A DNA stretch of 41,205 bases. It comes from Actinomycetota bacterium (lineage in GTDB: Bacteria > Actinomycetota > Acidimicrobiia > Acidimicrobiales > JAMCQF01). Position 1 is the stretch's first letter. Each line of letters opens with the position of its first letter. The DNA lies in assembly GCA_023379605.1 (NCBI GenBank), contig JAMCQF010000034.1:1-41205 (forward strand), read 5' to 3'. Under the pieces are notes generated by a model. It was not told the origin of the DNA and searched no databases. It saw only the letters and a program-made list of their open reading frames with translations. Made by a program: the position numbers and the translations under genes. Shown here piece after piece: positions 28,134-36,670 of this stretch.

Positions 28134-29398
28134 CGGCCGAAAAGCACTCTTCGGCTTGGCGTTCGCGCATTGTCCGTCCCAGGCTGCCCAAGCTGCGTAA
28201 GCCGGCAATCGGGTTTTTGGCATTCGCTCTGGTGTGCTTAGTCCTGCTGGTGGCCCTTGCGGCCAAGGTGGGCAATATCGCTCTATTCTCACACCGTCAT
28301 ACGATATATGCGCAGCTTGCTGATGCGACCGGGCTCACATCTGGCGACTCGGTAAAGATAGCCGGAGTCACCGTGGGCCAGGTAAGCGGCATATCGGTCC
28401 AGCACGGCCACGCGCTGGTCTCCATGGGCATAGACAATAACGTCGTCCTACACGCCGGCACCGATGTTGGAATGCAGTGGCGCAACGTGATTGGCCAAAA
28501 GGAGCTCTATCTTTACCCCTCCAAGGTCGGACCTGTCCTCCGCCCAGGATCTACGATCCCGCTCAGCCATAGCGTTGGCGATGCAAGCGTAGGCGCTCTT
28601 CTAAATGCTCTGGGCCCGTTCCTCTCTGCGATAAATCCGGCTCAGGCCAACGCCTTCCTTGTCAGCGTGGCAGATGCCCTGAGCGGTGACACGGCACAGG
28701 TAGATCAGCTGATCACCAACGGGGCTGCTGTTTCCAACACACTGGCAGGGATAAACTCTCAGGTGGGCTCCGTTATAGACGACTTCGACCAGGTCCTCTC
28801 GGCTCTCTCTGAGCGCCGGAGCGACCTCGGGGCTTTGGTGGCGAACCTGCAGACTGTGTCGAGCTCGCTGGCGTCTAGGAACACGCTACTCGATCAGGTT
28901 GTGTCCAATCTCGGCACAGTCTCCGAGGAGCTCGCACAGCTCGAGTCCACCAACAGCGCCAATATCAATGGGGCTGTGGCTGATCTTAAGTCCGTGGCGG
29001 GTGAGGTGGTCAGCCACGAGAAATCCCTTGCCAAAGGCCTTTCAACCCTTGGTGCGGGACTTGCGCCCTATACGATCATATCATCCTACGGGCAGTGGTT
29101 CCAGATCGTCACCGTATACACCTGTTTGGCCAATGAGACCTCCTGTAGCTATTTCGAGCCATCCAATCCGCCTGCGGGCACAGGTCCCTTCGGAGCCCCG
29201 CCATCGTCCTCTCCAGCTGGAGCTATAGCCGGCGGGTTCGCAGGATCAGCGAGCAGCGGCGGAGCAGCTGTGAGCGGCGCTGGGCTTGGCATCAGCGGAT
29301 CGAACGGCACGGGGTACGGACCAGGCGGATCCGGAGCGAGCGGGATCGCCGGGCTCGGCGGGATCTTAAGGGCAGTGGCAGGGGGAGGCGGGCAGTGA
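28130..29398 (+). CDS. mceB: MCE family protein (MceB position)
   Basis: 422 aa; TIYAQLADATGLTSGDSVKIAGVTVGQVSGISVQHGHALVSMGIDNNVVLHAGTDVGMQWRNVIGQKELYLYP. Confidence 0.9.
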   Translation: MTAEKHSSAWRSRIVRPRLPKLRKPAIGFLAFALVCLVLLVALAAKVGNIALFSHRHTIYAQLADATGLTSGDSVKIAGVTVGQVSGISVQHGHALVSMGIDNNVVLHAGTDVGMQWRNVIGQKELYLYPSKVGPVLRPGSTIPLSHSVGDASVGALLNALGPFLSAINPAQANAFLVSVADALSGDTAQVDQLITNGAAVSNTLAGINSQVGSVIDDFDQVLSALSERRSDLGALVANLQTVSSSLASRNTLLDQVVSNLGTVSEELAQLESTNSANINGAVADLKSVAGEVVSHEKSLAKGLSTLGAGLAPYTIISSYGQWFQIVTVYTCLANETSCSYFEPSNPPAGTGPFGAPPSSSPAGAIAGGFAGSASSGGAAVSGAGLGISGSNGTGYGPGGSGASGIAGLGGILRAVAGGGGQ

Positions 29399-30531
29399 AG
29401 TCCTTCACAGATCGCAGCCCATGGCGCATTGGTGCAGTGGCTATTGTCATCATCGCAGTACTGGTATCAGCGGTGCTGGTGCTGAACCGGAGCATCTTCG
29501 AGCCGACCTATACCATAGATGCCCGCTTCGCATCCGCAGCCGGCATCCAGCCTGGTGCAAAGGTCCTTGTGGCTGGCGTGCCGGTGGGCACGGTCGGAGC
29601 GGTGAAGCTGGACGGCAACCACGTCATTCTCCGCCTGGCTATCAACCACGGGGTGGTCCTGCCAGAGCACACCTCTGCCGCCATCGAGGTGGAGACCGTC
29701 CTTGGCGTGGAGGACGTCTACCTGCGCACTATCTCGGGCTGGTCCCATCCGCTCAGAAGCGGCGCGCTCATCACAGATACCACCACCCCAGTCCAGCTCT
29801 ACCAGCTCGAGAACTCAGGTGGCCACCTGCTCCAAAAGGTGAACTCAGCAGCATTTAACCAGGTGGTCAAGTCCCTGGCTGCCATAACAGCGGGAAGGCA
29901 GGTCCAGATAAGGGAGATAATCGACGGGCTGGCGAAGATCTCTACTACGATCTCCAACCGACAGGCCCAGGTCGGTCAGCTGATCACTGCAGCAGACTCT
30001 CTTTCCTCAACGGTTGCCTCAAAGGACAAGGATCTCTCCTCGGTGGTGACCAACCTCACCACCGTGCTCCAGGGCCTGGCTGCCCATAGCGGGGAGCTGG
30101 CTGCACTAATAAGCGGGCTTGACCAGGTTGGCACCCAAACAGATGCGATCCTGGCAAAGGACCGGCCACAGCTGAACACCCTGCTGGCAGAGCTCCACTC
30201 GATCCTGGATGTGGTTGCTGCCCACCAGCTGGACTTGGCCGAGGGGGTTTCCTACCTGGGATCGGGCCTCAAGGGGTTCTCCTCAATCGGCTACTCAGGA
30301 CCTAACGACACACCTAACTCCTGGGCGAACATCTATGCGGATCTGGTGACCTCCTCGGGAACCTTGAGCGTGCTCGGATCCTGTGGGGTGGTCTCGGAGG
30401 CCTTGAACCTGGCGCTTGGTCCCGATCCGCTGCCATGTTCGGAGCGCACAGGGCCCATCCCGACCGGGGCCACCTCGGGTGCCAGTGGCTTAAGCTCGAT
30501 CCTTGCCCCGGTAGCTGGAGGCCAGCCATGA
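29395..30531 (+). CDS. mceC: MCE family protein (MceC position)
   Basis: 378 aa; YTIDARFASAAGIQPGAKVLVAGVPVGTVGAVKLDGNHVILRLAINHGVVLPEHTSAAIEVETVLGVEDVYL. Confidence 0.9.
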   Translation: MKSFTDRSPWRIGAVAIVIIAVLVSAVLVLNRSIFEPTYTIDARFASAAGIQPGAKVLVAGVPVGTVGAVKLDGNHVILRLAINHGVVLPEHTSAAIEVETVLGVEDVYLRTISGWSHPLRSGALITDTTTPVQLYQLENSGGHLLQKVNSAAFNQVVKSLAAITAGRQVQIREIIDGLAKISTTISNRQAQVGQLITAADSLSSTVASKDKDLSSVVTNLTTVLQGLAAHSGELAALISGLDQVGTQTDAILAKDRPQLNTLLAELHSILDVVAAHQLDLAEGVSYLGSGLKGFSSIGYSGPNDTPNSWANIYADLVTSSGTLSVLGSCGVVSEALNLALGPDPLPCSERTGPIPTGATSGASGLSSILAPVAGGQP

Positions 30532-32135
30532 GCGTGGCAGAGCGCGTAAGGTCAGCATTGAAGATGGGCAAGTGGGCCAGGCTTGCAGTCGCTGGAGCAG
30601 TGCTCGGGACTGCAGCAGGAGTAGGTGTGGCAGTATGGCCATCTACCCCGACCTACCCTCTCACAGCGGTGTTCGCCAGCGCTCACGGGCTGTTTTCCGG
30701 AGCTGCGGTCGAGGTGCTAGGTGTGAGGGTTGGGACAGTGGAGTCCGTGAGTCCACAGGCAGGCCATGTGGTGGTTAAGATGAGCATCGACTCCATCGAC
30801 AAGATCCCAGCTGATGCAACCGCATCGCTGGTGGCAGCTCAGATACTTGGTGAGCCAAACATCGAGCTGAGCCCCGGCTACGGCGGTGGAAGGGCTATGC
30901 CTGCCGGCTCTGTCATCCCCGAGTCTCACACCACTGTGCCGGTATCGACCAGTGAGCTGTTGTCCGATCTGCAGAGCTCCCTTGAGCAGATAAATCCCAA
31001 GGGAGTAAAGAACCTGGTGACTAACTTGGCCCAGGATCTGAACGGACAGGGTCAGCAGCTCAACCAGCTCATCTCGGGCGCTGCTGGGACCTTGAAGGTG
31101 CTTGCGGCCAAAGGCGACGATCTAGGCCAGCTGGACGGCTCCCTGGCGCAGATAACAGGGACGCTGCGTTCCCAGACTGCCCAGCTCACACAGCTCATCA
31201 CTGACTACGACACTGTATCGGGAGTGCTCGCCACCAACAGCGGGGCTCTTGGCCAGGCCATAAACAGGCTGTCGCTTTCCAGCGCTCAGCTGGCCCAGCT
31301 GCTTGCCCCGAACCTGGCTCCACTACAAGGTGACCTGGCCACTGTTGCCACCACAGGGAGGACCTTAGACCGCAACATCTCCTCGCTCAACGAGATCCTC
31401 GCATCCTCGGTGAGGCTGTTCAGCGCTGCCAAGAGGGCCTACGATCCCACTCACAACTGGCTCAACCTGAACCTCCAGAGCGCACCAGGGGTGACAAGCG
31501 GCGAGATCGCAGGCATGATCAGAGACCGTCTGGCCGGGGTGTGCAGGCGCATTCTCGCCAACCACTCCGCAGGGCTCAGCTCGAAGGAGATAACCACGTT
31601 GAAGGAGTGCGGCAACCCCGCCTCGGGGTTCTTCGACCCGATCATGGGACTTGTCCCGGGCATCTTGAACTCCCTGCCAGGGGGGAGCACCAGCGCCAGC
31701 GGTACGTCTTCGGCCAGCTCAGCCCCTGCCCCAACCACGGCAGGATCCCTCTTCGAAAAGGGTCTGGCCAAGATCCCCGGTCTCACCCCAGCCGAGCGAG
31801 CGGCGATCACCACCGCACCCAGCGCCGAGAGCTCTGCGGGCAGCTCCTCCTCGTCCAGCTCCCAGCCGTCTTCGAGCTCTCCGAGCGGGTCGTCTGTAAA
31901 GCCCAGCTCTCCTTCGATACCTGTCCTTAAGTCGCCCCTGTTGAACATCAGCCTCTCTGCTGACAAGGTGCTGGGTCCCCTGCCTCGCTACAGTGCCCCA
32001 CCCACTGCGTCGAGCGGGGTCATAGGTGGCGTCCTCCATGCTCTGGCGAGCAGCGCAGCTTGGCTGGGGCGGGGTGTGGCTGGAGTGTTTGGTGGCATAG
32101 GCCACTGGCTCTCTCAGCTGTGGGGAGCGATCTGA
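30528..32135 (+). CDS. mceD: MCE family protein (MceD position), Ser-rich C-terminal region
   Basis: Start MSVAERVRSALKMGKWARLAV (ATGA overlap with mceC) instead of the track start at 30435; YPLTAVFASAHGLFSGAAVEVLGVRVGTVESVSPQAGHVVVKMSID. Confidence 0.9.
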   Translation: MSVAERVRSALKMGKWARLAVAGAVLGTAAGVGVAVWPSTPTYPLTAVFASAHGLFSGAAVEVLGVRVGTVESVSPQAGHVVVKMSIDSIDKIPADATASLVAAQILGEPNIELSPGYGGGRAMPAGSVIPESHTTVPVSTSELLSDLQSSLEQINPKGVKNLVTNLAQDLNGQGQQLNQLISGAAGTLKVLAAKGDDLGQLDGSLAQITGTLRSQTAQLTQLITDYDTVSGVLATNSGALGQAINRLSLSSAQLAQLLAPNLAPLQGDLATVATTGRTLDRNISSLNEILASSVRLFSAAKRAYDPTHNWLNLNLQSAPGVTSGEIAGMIRDRLAGVCRRILANHSAGLSSKEITTLKECGNPASGFFDPIMGLVPGILNSLPGGSTSASGTSSASSAPAPTTAGSLFEKGLAKIPGLTPAERAAITTAPSAESSAGSSSSSSSQPSSSSPSGSSVKPSSPSIPVLKSPLLNISLSADKVLGPLPRYSAPPTASSGVIGGVLHALASSAAWLGRGVAGVFGGIGHWLSQLWGAI

Positions 32136-32136
32136 C

Positions 32137-32751
32137 ATGTCCGACAAGCTCGGTGACCAGTTGAAACAGCACACAGCGGTGGTGGCCCTCCAAGGCCGGT
32201 TGCGAGAGCGCAGGCCCCAAGGTGTGCTGGCAGCTGGGGCAGCAGTGCTGGTTGCAGCCGTTCTGCTGGCAGGGTGCTCGGCTGTGGGCTTAGGCAGTGG
32301 CACCAGCTCCTTCGGACAGCTAAGCGCTTCGGCGGTGTTCTCCAACGTCGGGGATCTCGTGACAGGAGCTCCAGTGCAGATGTCAGACGTTGGGGTAGGC
32401 AGCGTAACTTCGATCTCGCTCGATGGAAGCCGAGCCAAGGTGACCATGGTGATAGATCGTAGCGCGAAAGTGCCTGCAAACGTCACAGCCGAGCTGCGCC
32501 GGGCTACGATACTTGGTCAACGCCTCGTGGAGCTGGTCCCCGGACCGGGGCCTGATAGGAGGCTGCTTGGAAACGGCGCTGTCATTGCGAGGACAGAGGT
32601 GATATCTGGAGTCCAGGCGCTGGTCAGCGCTGGCACGGCGGTCTTCGGTGCGGTTAGCACGAAGGACCTGGCCCAGCTTGTGGATGCCGGTGGGGAGGAG
32701 ATGTTGTGGATGCCAGCGGGGAGGGCTTTGGCGGCCAGTCCGCCAACTTAA
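32137..32751 (+). CDS. mceE: MCE family lipoprotein (MceE position), N-terminal part
   Basis: 204 aa; lipobox LLAGCSAV; SASAVFSNVGDLVTGAPVQMSDVGVGSVTSISLDGSRAKVTMVIDRSAKVPANVTAELRRATILGQRLVELVPG; leaves the family frame at about 32700 (tail EEMLWMPAGRALAASPPT). Confidence 0.85.
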   Translation: MSDKLGDQLKQHTAVVALQGRLRERRPQGVLAAGAAVLVAAVLLAGCSAVGLGSGTSSFGQLSASAVFSNVGDLVTGAPVQMSDVGVGSVTSISLDGSRAKVTMVIDRSAKVPANVTAELRRATILGQRLVELVPGPGPDRRLLGNGAVIARTEVISGVQALVSAGTAVFGAVSTKDLAQLVDAGGEEMLWMPAGRALAASPPT

Positions 32752-33254
32752 AGACGCTGCTCAATGACTTCAATACCGTGGTGGCCGGATATGCAAGCCA
32801 GGACTCTCAGATCACATCGCTGGCGAACAGCTTGAACCAGCTAGGCAGCGCTCTGGCTCCTTCCTCTAAGGCCCAGGCGCAGGCGATAGCCAACTTGAGC
32901 ACCACCACCGGGATCCTCGCTGCCCAGTCCGCCAGGTTCGAGAGCCTTCTTCAAGCCTTGAACGGCCTTTCAGTCCAAGGACGCAGCCTCCTTCAGGCTT
33001 ACTTCCCTCAGATGACCGAGCAGCTCCACGGGCTTTACGTGCTGGCTCAGATCCTAAACGACCATTTGACGAGCTTGGGTGGGATCATCCACTGGTTGCC
33101 CGGGCATAACTACTCCACGAGCGAGGCCACCGTCGGCCGGGATATCCAGCTGATCGACGCCTTCATATTCTGTGGCATCCCAGGCGGGGGGGCTAACCCC
33201 GCATATGCGACCACAACGTGCAATCCAACCCCGAGCCAGCGAGATGGCTCATGA
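32706..33254 (+). CDS. C-terminal helical part of the MceE-like protein as a separate overlapping ORF
   Basis: 182 aa; VDASGEGFGGQSANLKTLLNDFNTVVAGYASQDSQITSLANSLNQLGSAL...; GTG preceded by GGGGAGGAG; stop overlaps the mceF ATG (ATGA). Confidence 0.75.
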   Translation: MDASGEGFGGQSANLKTLLNDFNTVVAGYASQDSQITSLANSLNQLGSALAPSSKAQAQAIANLSTTTGILAAQSARFESLLQALNGLSVQGRSLLQAYFPQMTEQLHGLYVLAQILNDHLTSLGGIIHWLPGHNYSTSEATVGRDIQLIDAFIFCGIPGGGANPAYATTTCNPTPSQRDGS

Positions 33255-34771
33255 GCGCAAAGCCTTCCCGGCGGATAGCGGTCAACCTCCTGGCGTTCTT
33301 TTTGGTGAGCGTGGTGCTCATTGCCTACGGGGTGGTGGACCTGCTGGGCAACCCGCTGCGCTCTCCTACCGCGGTATCGGCGGTGTTCCCGGACGCATCT
33401 GGCATCTACCCGCACTTCAACGTGACATATGACGGGGTAGACGTCGGGAGCGTGACCGGGGTGAAACTTGTTCACAATGGCGCAAAGGTGTCGATGGCCA
33501 TAGATCCTGGGAAGACCGTGCCCGACAACGTCCAAGCGCGCATCGGTATCGCCAACGACTTGGGCCAGCAGGAGGTCGATTTAGATCCCACCCGCCCCGG
33601 GAAGTTCCCCCCACTCAAGTCAGGCGCTGTGATACCGGTAGTACCCAACTCGATACCGGCCAGGGTTGGCAAGGTGGTGGACCTCGCCACCAAGCTCCTG
33701 CAGGCGATTCCACCAGGCGATCTGAACACGGTGCTTTCCCAGCTGGCGATAGGGCTAAAAGGTAGAGCTGCCGACATGCGCGAGATCATCCAGGCTGGAA
33801 ACACCTTTAACCAGGAGTTCCTTGCTTATCAGGCCCAGTTCAAGGCCCTTCTTACCAACGCCCCTCCCGTGCTGAACGCTGTGGCAAGCGTCGGCCCCCA
33901 GCTCCGCCAGGCCCTTGCCAACACCTACATCCTTACCCAGATGTTGGCACAGAGGCGAAATGAGCTGACTGCCCTTTTGTCCAACGGTGCGCAGGCAACC
34001 TCCCTCGCCGGCAAGCTGCTGGCTTCCCAAGGGCCGGACCTGGCCTGCATCATCCATGACTTCTCCCAGGTGACAGCCGATGTAGCCCAGCCAAAGCACC
34101 TTGTCGAGCTGGGTGAAGGGTTGGCCTTGGACAAGGACTTCTTCGGTCCAGTGGACGCGATAGCCCCGACCGGGCCCTCCATTGCGCTTGGATCCCAACA
34201 GCCGGCCAGCTCTGACCAGGAGTGGCTACGCACCAGGATGTACATACCCCCCAAGCAGCCCTCGGGCTCCGCGTACACCCAGCCAGTCCAGCTGCCACCC
34301 ACCCTTCCAGGCGCAGGGTGCGTCACTGCTCTTGGCAACGGGGTAGGTCCTGCCACCCAGCCTGGGTTCAAGCCTTACGGTCCTCATGCCAGGGTCGTCG
34401 CTGCTACGACCTCGCAGAGCTACGTGCCCAAAGAGAGCAGCTCGAGCCCAAGCGCTCAGGATACCTCTTACCAATCCGCGCAGGCAGCTGAGCTGGCAGC
34501 AGCTTCCCACCCGCTCCCGAGCCCACTCACCTCTACCTTGCCCGCTGCTGTGATCCTTGCAATCCTTCTGCTGGCTGGGTGGTCAGCAAAGCCCAGGCGG
34601 TCGGCAGGGGCAACGATGCCCTCTTCTACGCCCAGGAGGGGTCGAAGTGGTTCTATGATGCCAGCAAAGAGGACCGTAGAGGGGGATGTGTTCAGCCAAG
34701 GCGGGGATGGTTGGCGCTCCGGGTCGAGGAGCAGCAGGAAGGGCGGGGGGGACGGGGGCGCACATGGCTGA
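33251..34771 (+). CDS. mceF: MCE family protein (MceF position)
   Basis: Start MSAKPSRRIAVNLLAFFLVSVVLIAYGVVDLLGNPL; AVFPDASGIYPHFNVTYDGVDVGSVTGVKLVHNGAKVSMAIDPGKTVPDNVQARIGIANDLGQQEVDLDP. Confidence 0.9.
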   Translation: MSAKPSRRIAVNLLAFFLVSVVLIAYGVVDLLGNPLRSPTAVSAVFPDASGIYPHFNVTYDGVDVGSVTGVKLVHNGAKVSMAIDPGKTVPDNVQARIGIANDLGQQEVDLDPTRPGKFPPLKSGAVIPVVPNSIPARVGKVVDLATKLLQAIPPGDLNTVLSQLAIGLKGRAADMREIIQAGNTFNQEFLAYQAQFKALLTNAPPVLNAVASVGPQLRQALANTYILTQMLAQRRNELTALLSNGAQATSLAGKLLASQGPDLACIIHDFSQVTADVAQPKHLVELGEGLALDKDFFGPVDAIAPTGPSIALGSQQPASSDQEWLRTRMYIPPKQPSGSAYTQPVQLPPTLPGAGCVTALGNGVGPATQPGFKPYGPHARVVAATTSQSYVPKESSSSPSAQDTSYQSAQAAELAAASHPLPSPLTSTLPAAVILAILLLAGWSAKPRRSAGATMPSSTPRRGRSGSMMPAKRTVEGDVFSQGGDGWRSGSRSSRKGGGDGGAHG

Positions 34772-35642
34772 GCGGCCAGAGGATCCAACAGCCGAAGGGA
34801 CAATTGCTCCCACAAGCGGTGCAATTACAAGCGGTGCTAAGCGCGGGGTCCAGGTGGTCGGATCTCCCGATGCACGCCCTAAAAGGCACGGGCCACCCGC
34901 CGGACGGTCTCTACGGGCCAGCGATGCGTCCAGCTCAGCTCGTTCTGTGACGGGCTCAGCTTCTGGGCCCAGTGGAAGAGTAGAGCCAGGTGATGACGTC
35001 GAGGTAGGAGAAGAGGTCGACGTAGGAGAACAGGTGCTCGAGGAAGGCGACTCCTCAGGGCCGGCCATGGGGGCCGACCACTCAGCGAGGCTCCGTAGGA
35101 GGAGGGGTCCGATGGGGAAGCCAAGGTCGTTTGGTACGAGGAGAGCGGTGCTGGCTCTTTGCGTGATCGCTGTTTTGGGCATTGCGGGCACCATAGGCTT
35201 TGGAACAGCCTGGGCTGGCCTCAACGCGAAAGCACAGGGTGAAGCCCAGGCAAGGGCCACGGCTTCTAGCTTCATCGTGGATCTGACGAACTTCAACGCA
35301 AAGAACGTCGATAGCGACTTCAGCCACGTAAGCGCGCTTGCAACAGGTACCTTTGCTCACCAGGCCCGCCAGGTCTTTGGCTCGCCCATCCGCCTTGACC
35401 TCCAAAAGGCACTAGCCTCCTCCAGAGGCCAGGTGCGTGACCTATACGTCCAGAGCTACAGCGGCTCCACCGCCTCTGTATATGCCGTTGTCGACCAGAC
35501 CTATGTGAACGACAAGATGAAAGCTCCCGCAGCCGACGTGCTGCGGGTCGTTCTGGAGCTGACAAGGACTGCCCAGGGCTGGAGGGTATCTGATGTCACG
35601 GTCCTCCAGGGGCCATCGCCCACCTCGCCTGGTCCCAGCTGA
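34764..35642 (+). CDS. Mce-associated (Mam-like) membrane protein
   Basis: ATG at 34764 (MAERPEDP) overlaps the mceF end; acidic N-terminal region, single TM (RRAVLALCVIAVLGIAGTIGFGTAWAGL) then an NTF2-like periplasmic domain (ATASSFIVDLTNFNAKNVDSDFSHVSALATGTF). Confidence 0.8.
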   Translation: MAERPEDPTAEGTIAPTSGAITSGAKRGVQVVGSPDARPKRHGPPAGRSLRASDASSSARSVTGSASGPSGRVEPGDDVEVGEEVDVGEQVLEEGDSSGPAMGADHSARLRRRRGPMGKPRSFGTRRAVLALCVIAVLGIAGTIGFGTAWAGLNAKAQGEAQARATASSFIVDLTNFNAKNVDSDFSHVSALATGTFAHQARQVFGSPIRLDLQKALASSRGQVRDLYVQSYSGSTASVYAVVDQTYVNDKMKAPAADVLRVVLELTRTAQGWRVSDVTVLQGPSPTSPGPS

Positions 35643-36477
35643 GTGTAGGACCGAACGGTCCTGGCTCGGCTGGCTCTGCTCGGATTGGATCAGCAGCCGG
35701 CAGGCTCCCTCCGAAGGCAGGGCAGTAGGCTTTGAAGCTGCACCAGTTGCAAAGAGGAGAGGTGCGAGGCCGGAAGTCCTCAGTTGCGCAGGCTCTCTCT
35801 ATGGCAGACCAGACAGCAAGAGTGCGCTGGCGGAGACCTTTTAGAGACTGGGGCGAGATCTCCGCTGTTATCTCGACCCCGTCTCTAAGGTACAAGAGCC
35901 TGACGCGCGCTGGGGCCTTGCCGAGCATCTGCTCGCAGAGGTACGCATAGAAGTGAACGCCGTCCATGCGCGCCTGCTCGTGGCTGGGAGCGGGGGAGCG
36001 CCCAGTCTTGTAATCGGTCACCACGAGCTCTCCGTCCTTATCGAGGTCGAGCCGGTCAATTATGCCTCGCAGCCTGACCGGACCCATGGAGGCCTCCAGT
36101 GAGAGCTCTATTCCCACCGCTGTCACCTCGTCTGGGTTCTCCATCTCAAAGTACCGCCGCACAAGCGCCGTAGCGTCTGCGAAGAAGGCCTCACGCTCTT
36201 TCGGTCCGAGGTCCAGCTCGGCCATCTCCGGGTCAGCTGACATCTCTCCCCAGGCTGCCTCAAGGCCCTCCATTGCCGCAGCCACAGACCTTTTCCCTGC
36301 AGGGCTGTTCCAGAAAAGGTGCTCGAGTGCCCGATGGACGAGCGTGCCCTTCATTGCAGGAGCAGAGGGAGCCTCTGGAAGATGCTCGATTGCCGAGAGC
36401 CTAAAGGCGAGCGGGCACGATTTGAAAGAGGAGACCTTAGACGGAGAAAGCGTGGCTGGGAGTTGCAATGACATCAC
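35596..36477 (-). CDS. RecB-family exonuclease, PD-(D/E)XK nuclease
   Basis: 293 aa; LSPSKVSSFKSCPLAFRLSAIEHLPEAPSAPAMKGTLVHRALEHLF...LDLDKDGELVVTDYKTGRSP; C-terminal Cys residues (CNWCSFKAYCPAF) of Fe-S nuclease type. Confidence 0.9.
   Translation of the reverse strand: MMSLQLPATLSPSKVSSFKSCPLAFRLSAIEHLPEAPSAPAMKGTLVHRALEHLFWNSPAGKRSVAAAMEGLEAAWGEMSADPEMAELDLGPKEREAFFADATALVRRYFEMENPDEVTAVGIELSLEASMGPVRLRGIIDRLDLDKDGELVVTDYKTGRSPAPSHEQARMDGVHFYAYLCEQMLGKAPARVRLLYLRDGVEITAEISPQSLKGLRQRTLAVWSAIERACATEDFRPRTSPLCNWCSFKAYCPAFGGSLPAADPIRAEPAEPGPFGPTLSWDQARWAMAPGGP
35647..35662. terminator. Perfect hairpin just after the last mce-operon stop codon
   Basis: AGGACCGAACGGTCCT begins 4 nt after the TGA at 35640-35642; no T-run; lies inside the convergent nuclease CDS. 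Confidence 0.35.
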
Positions 36478-36670
36478 CTCGAGGCTACCCCGGAGGTGTA
36501 ACGCTCGCTGGGATGGCAGCTTGGTCTGTGGGTTTGGCTACAGCATGCTGGCTTGGCCGGACTCCTTTCGTTACCGAGCCTTCCTCGGGTTCGCTGCGGC
36601 CCTTAGGTGATGGCAGATGCTGGTCCTGGCTTGGAGGAAGGCCAAAGCGACCGTAATCTGGATTTCGGTG

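Noticed and set aside
31719-32486. 255-aa minus-strand ORF
   Set aside because: Antisense to the mceD Ser-rich tail and mceE; low-complexity shadow.
34583-35296. 237-aa minus-strand ORF
   Set aside because: Antisense to the mceF end and the Mce-associated gene; low complexity.
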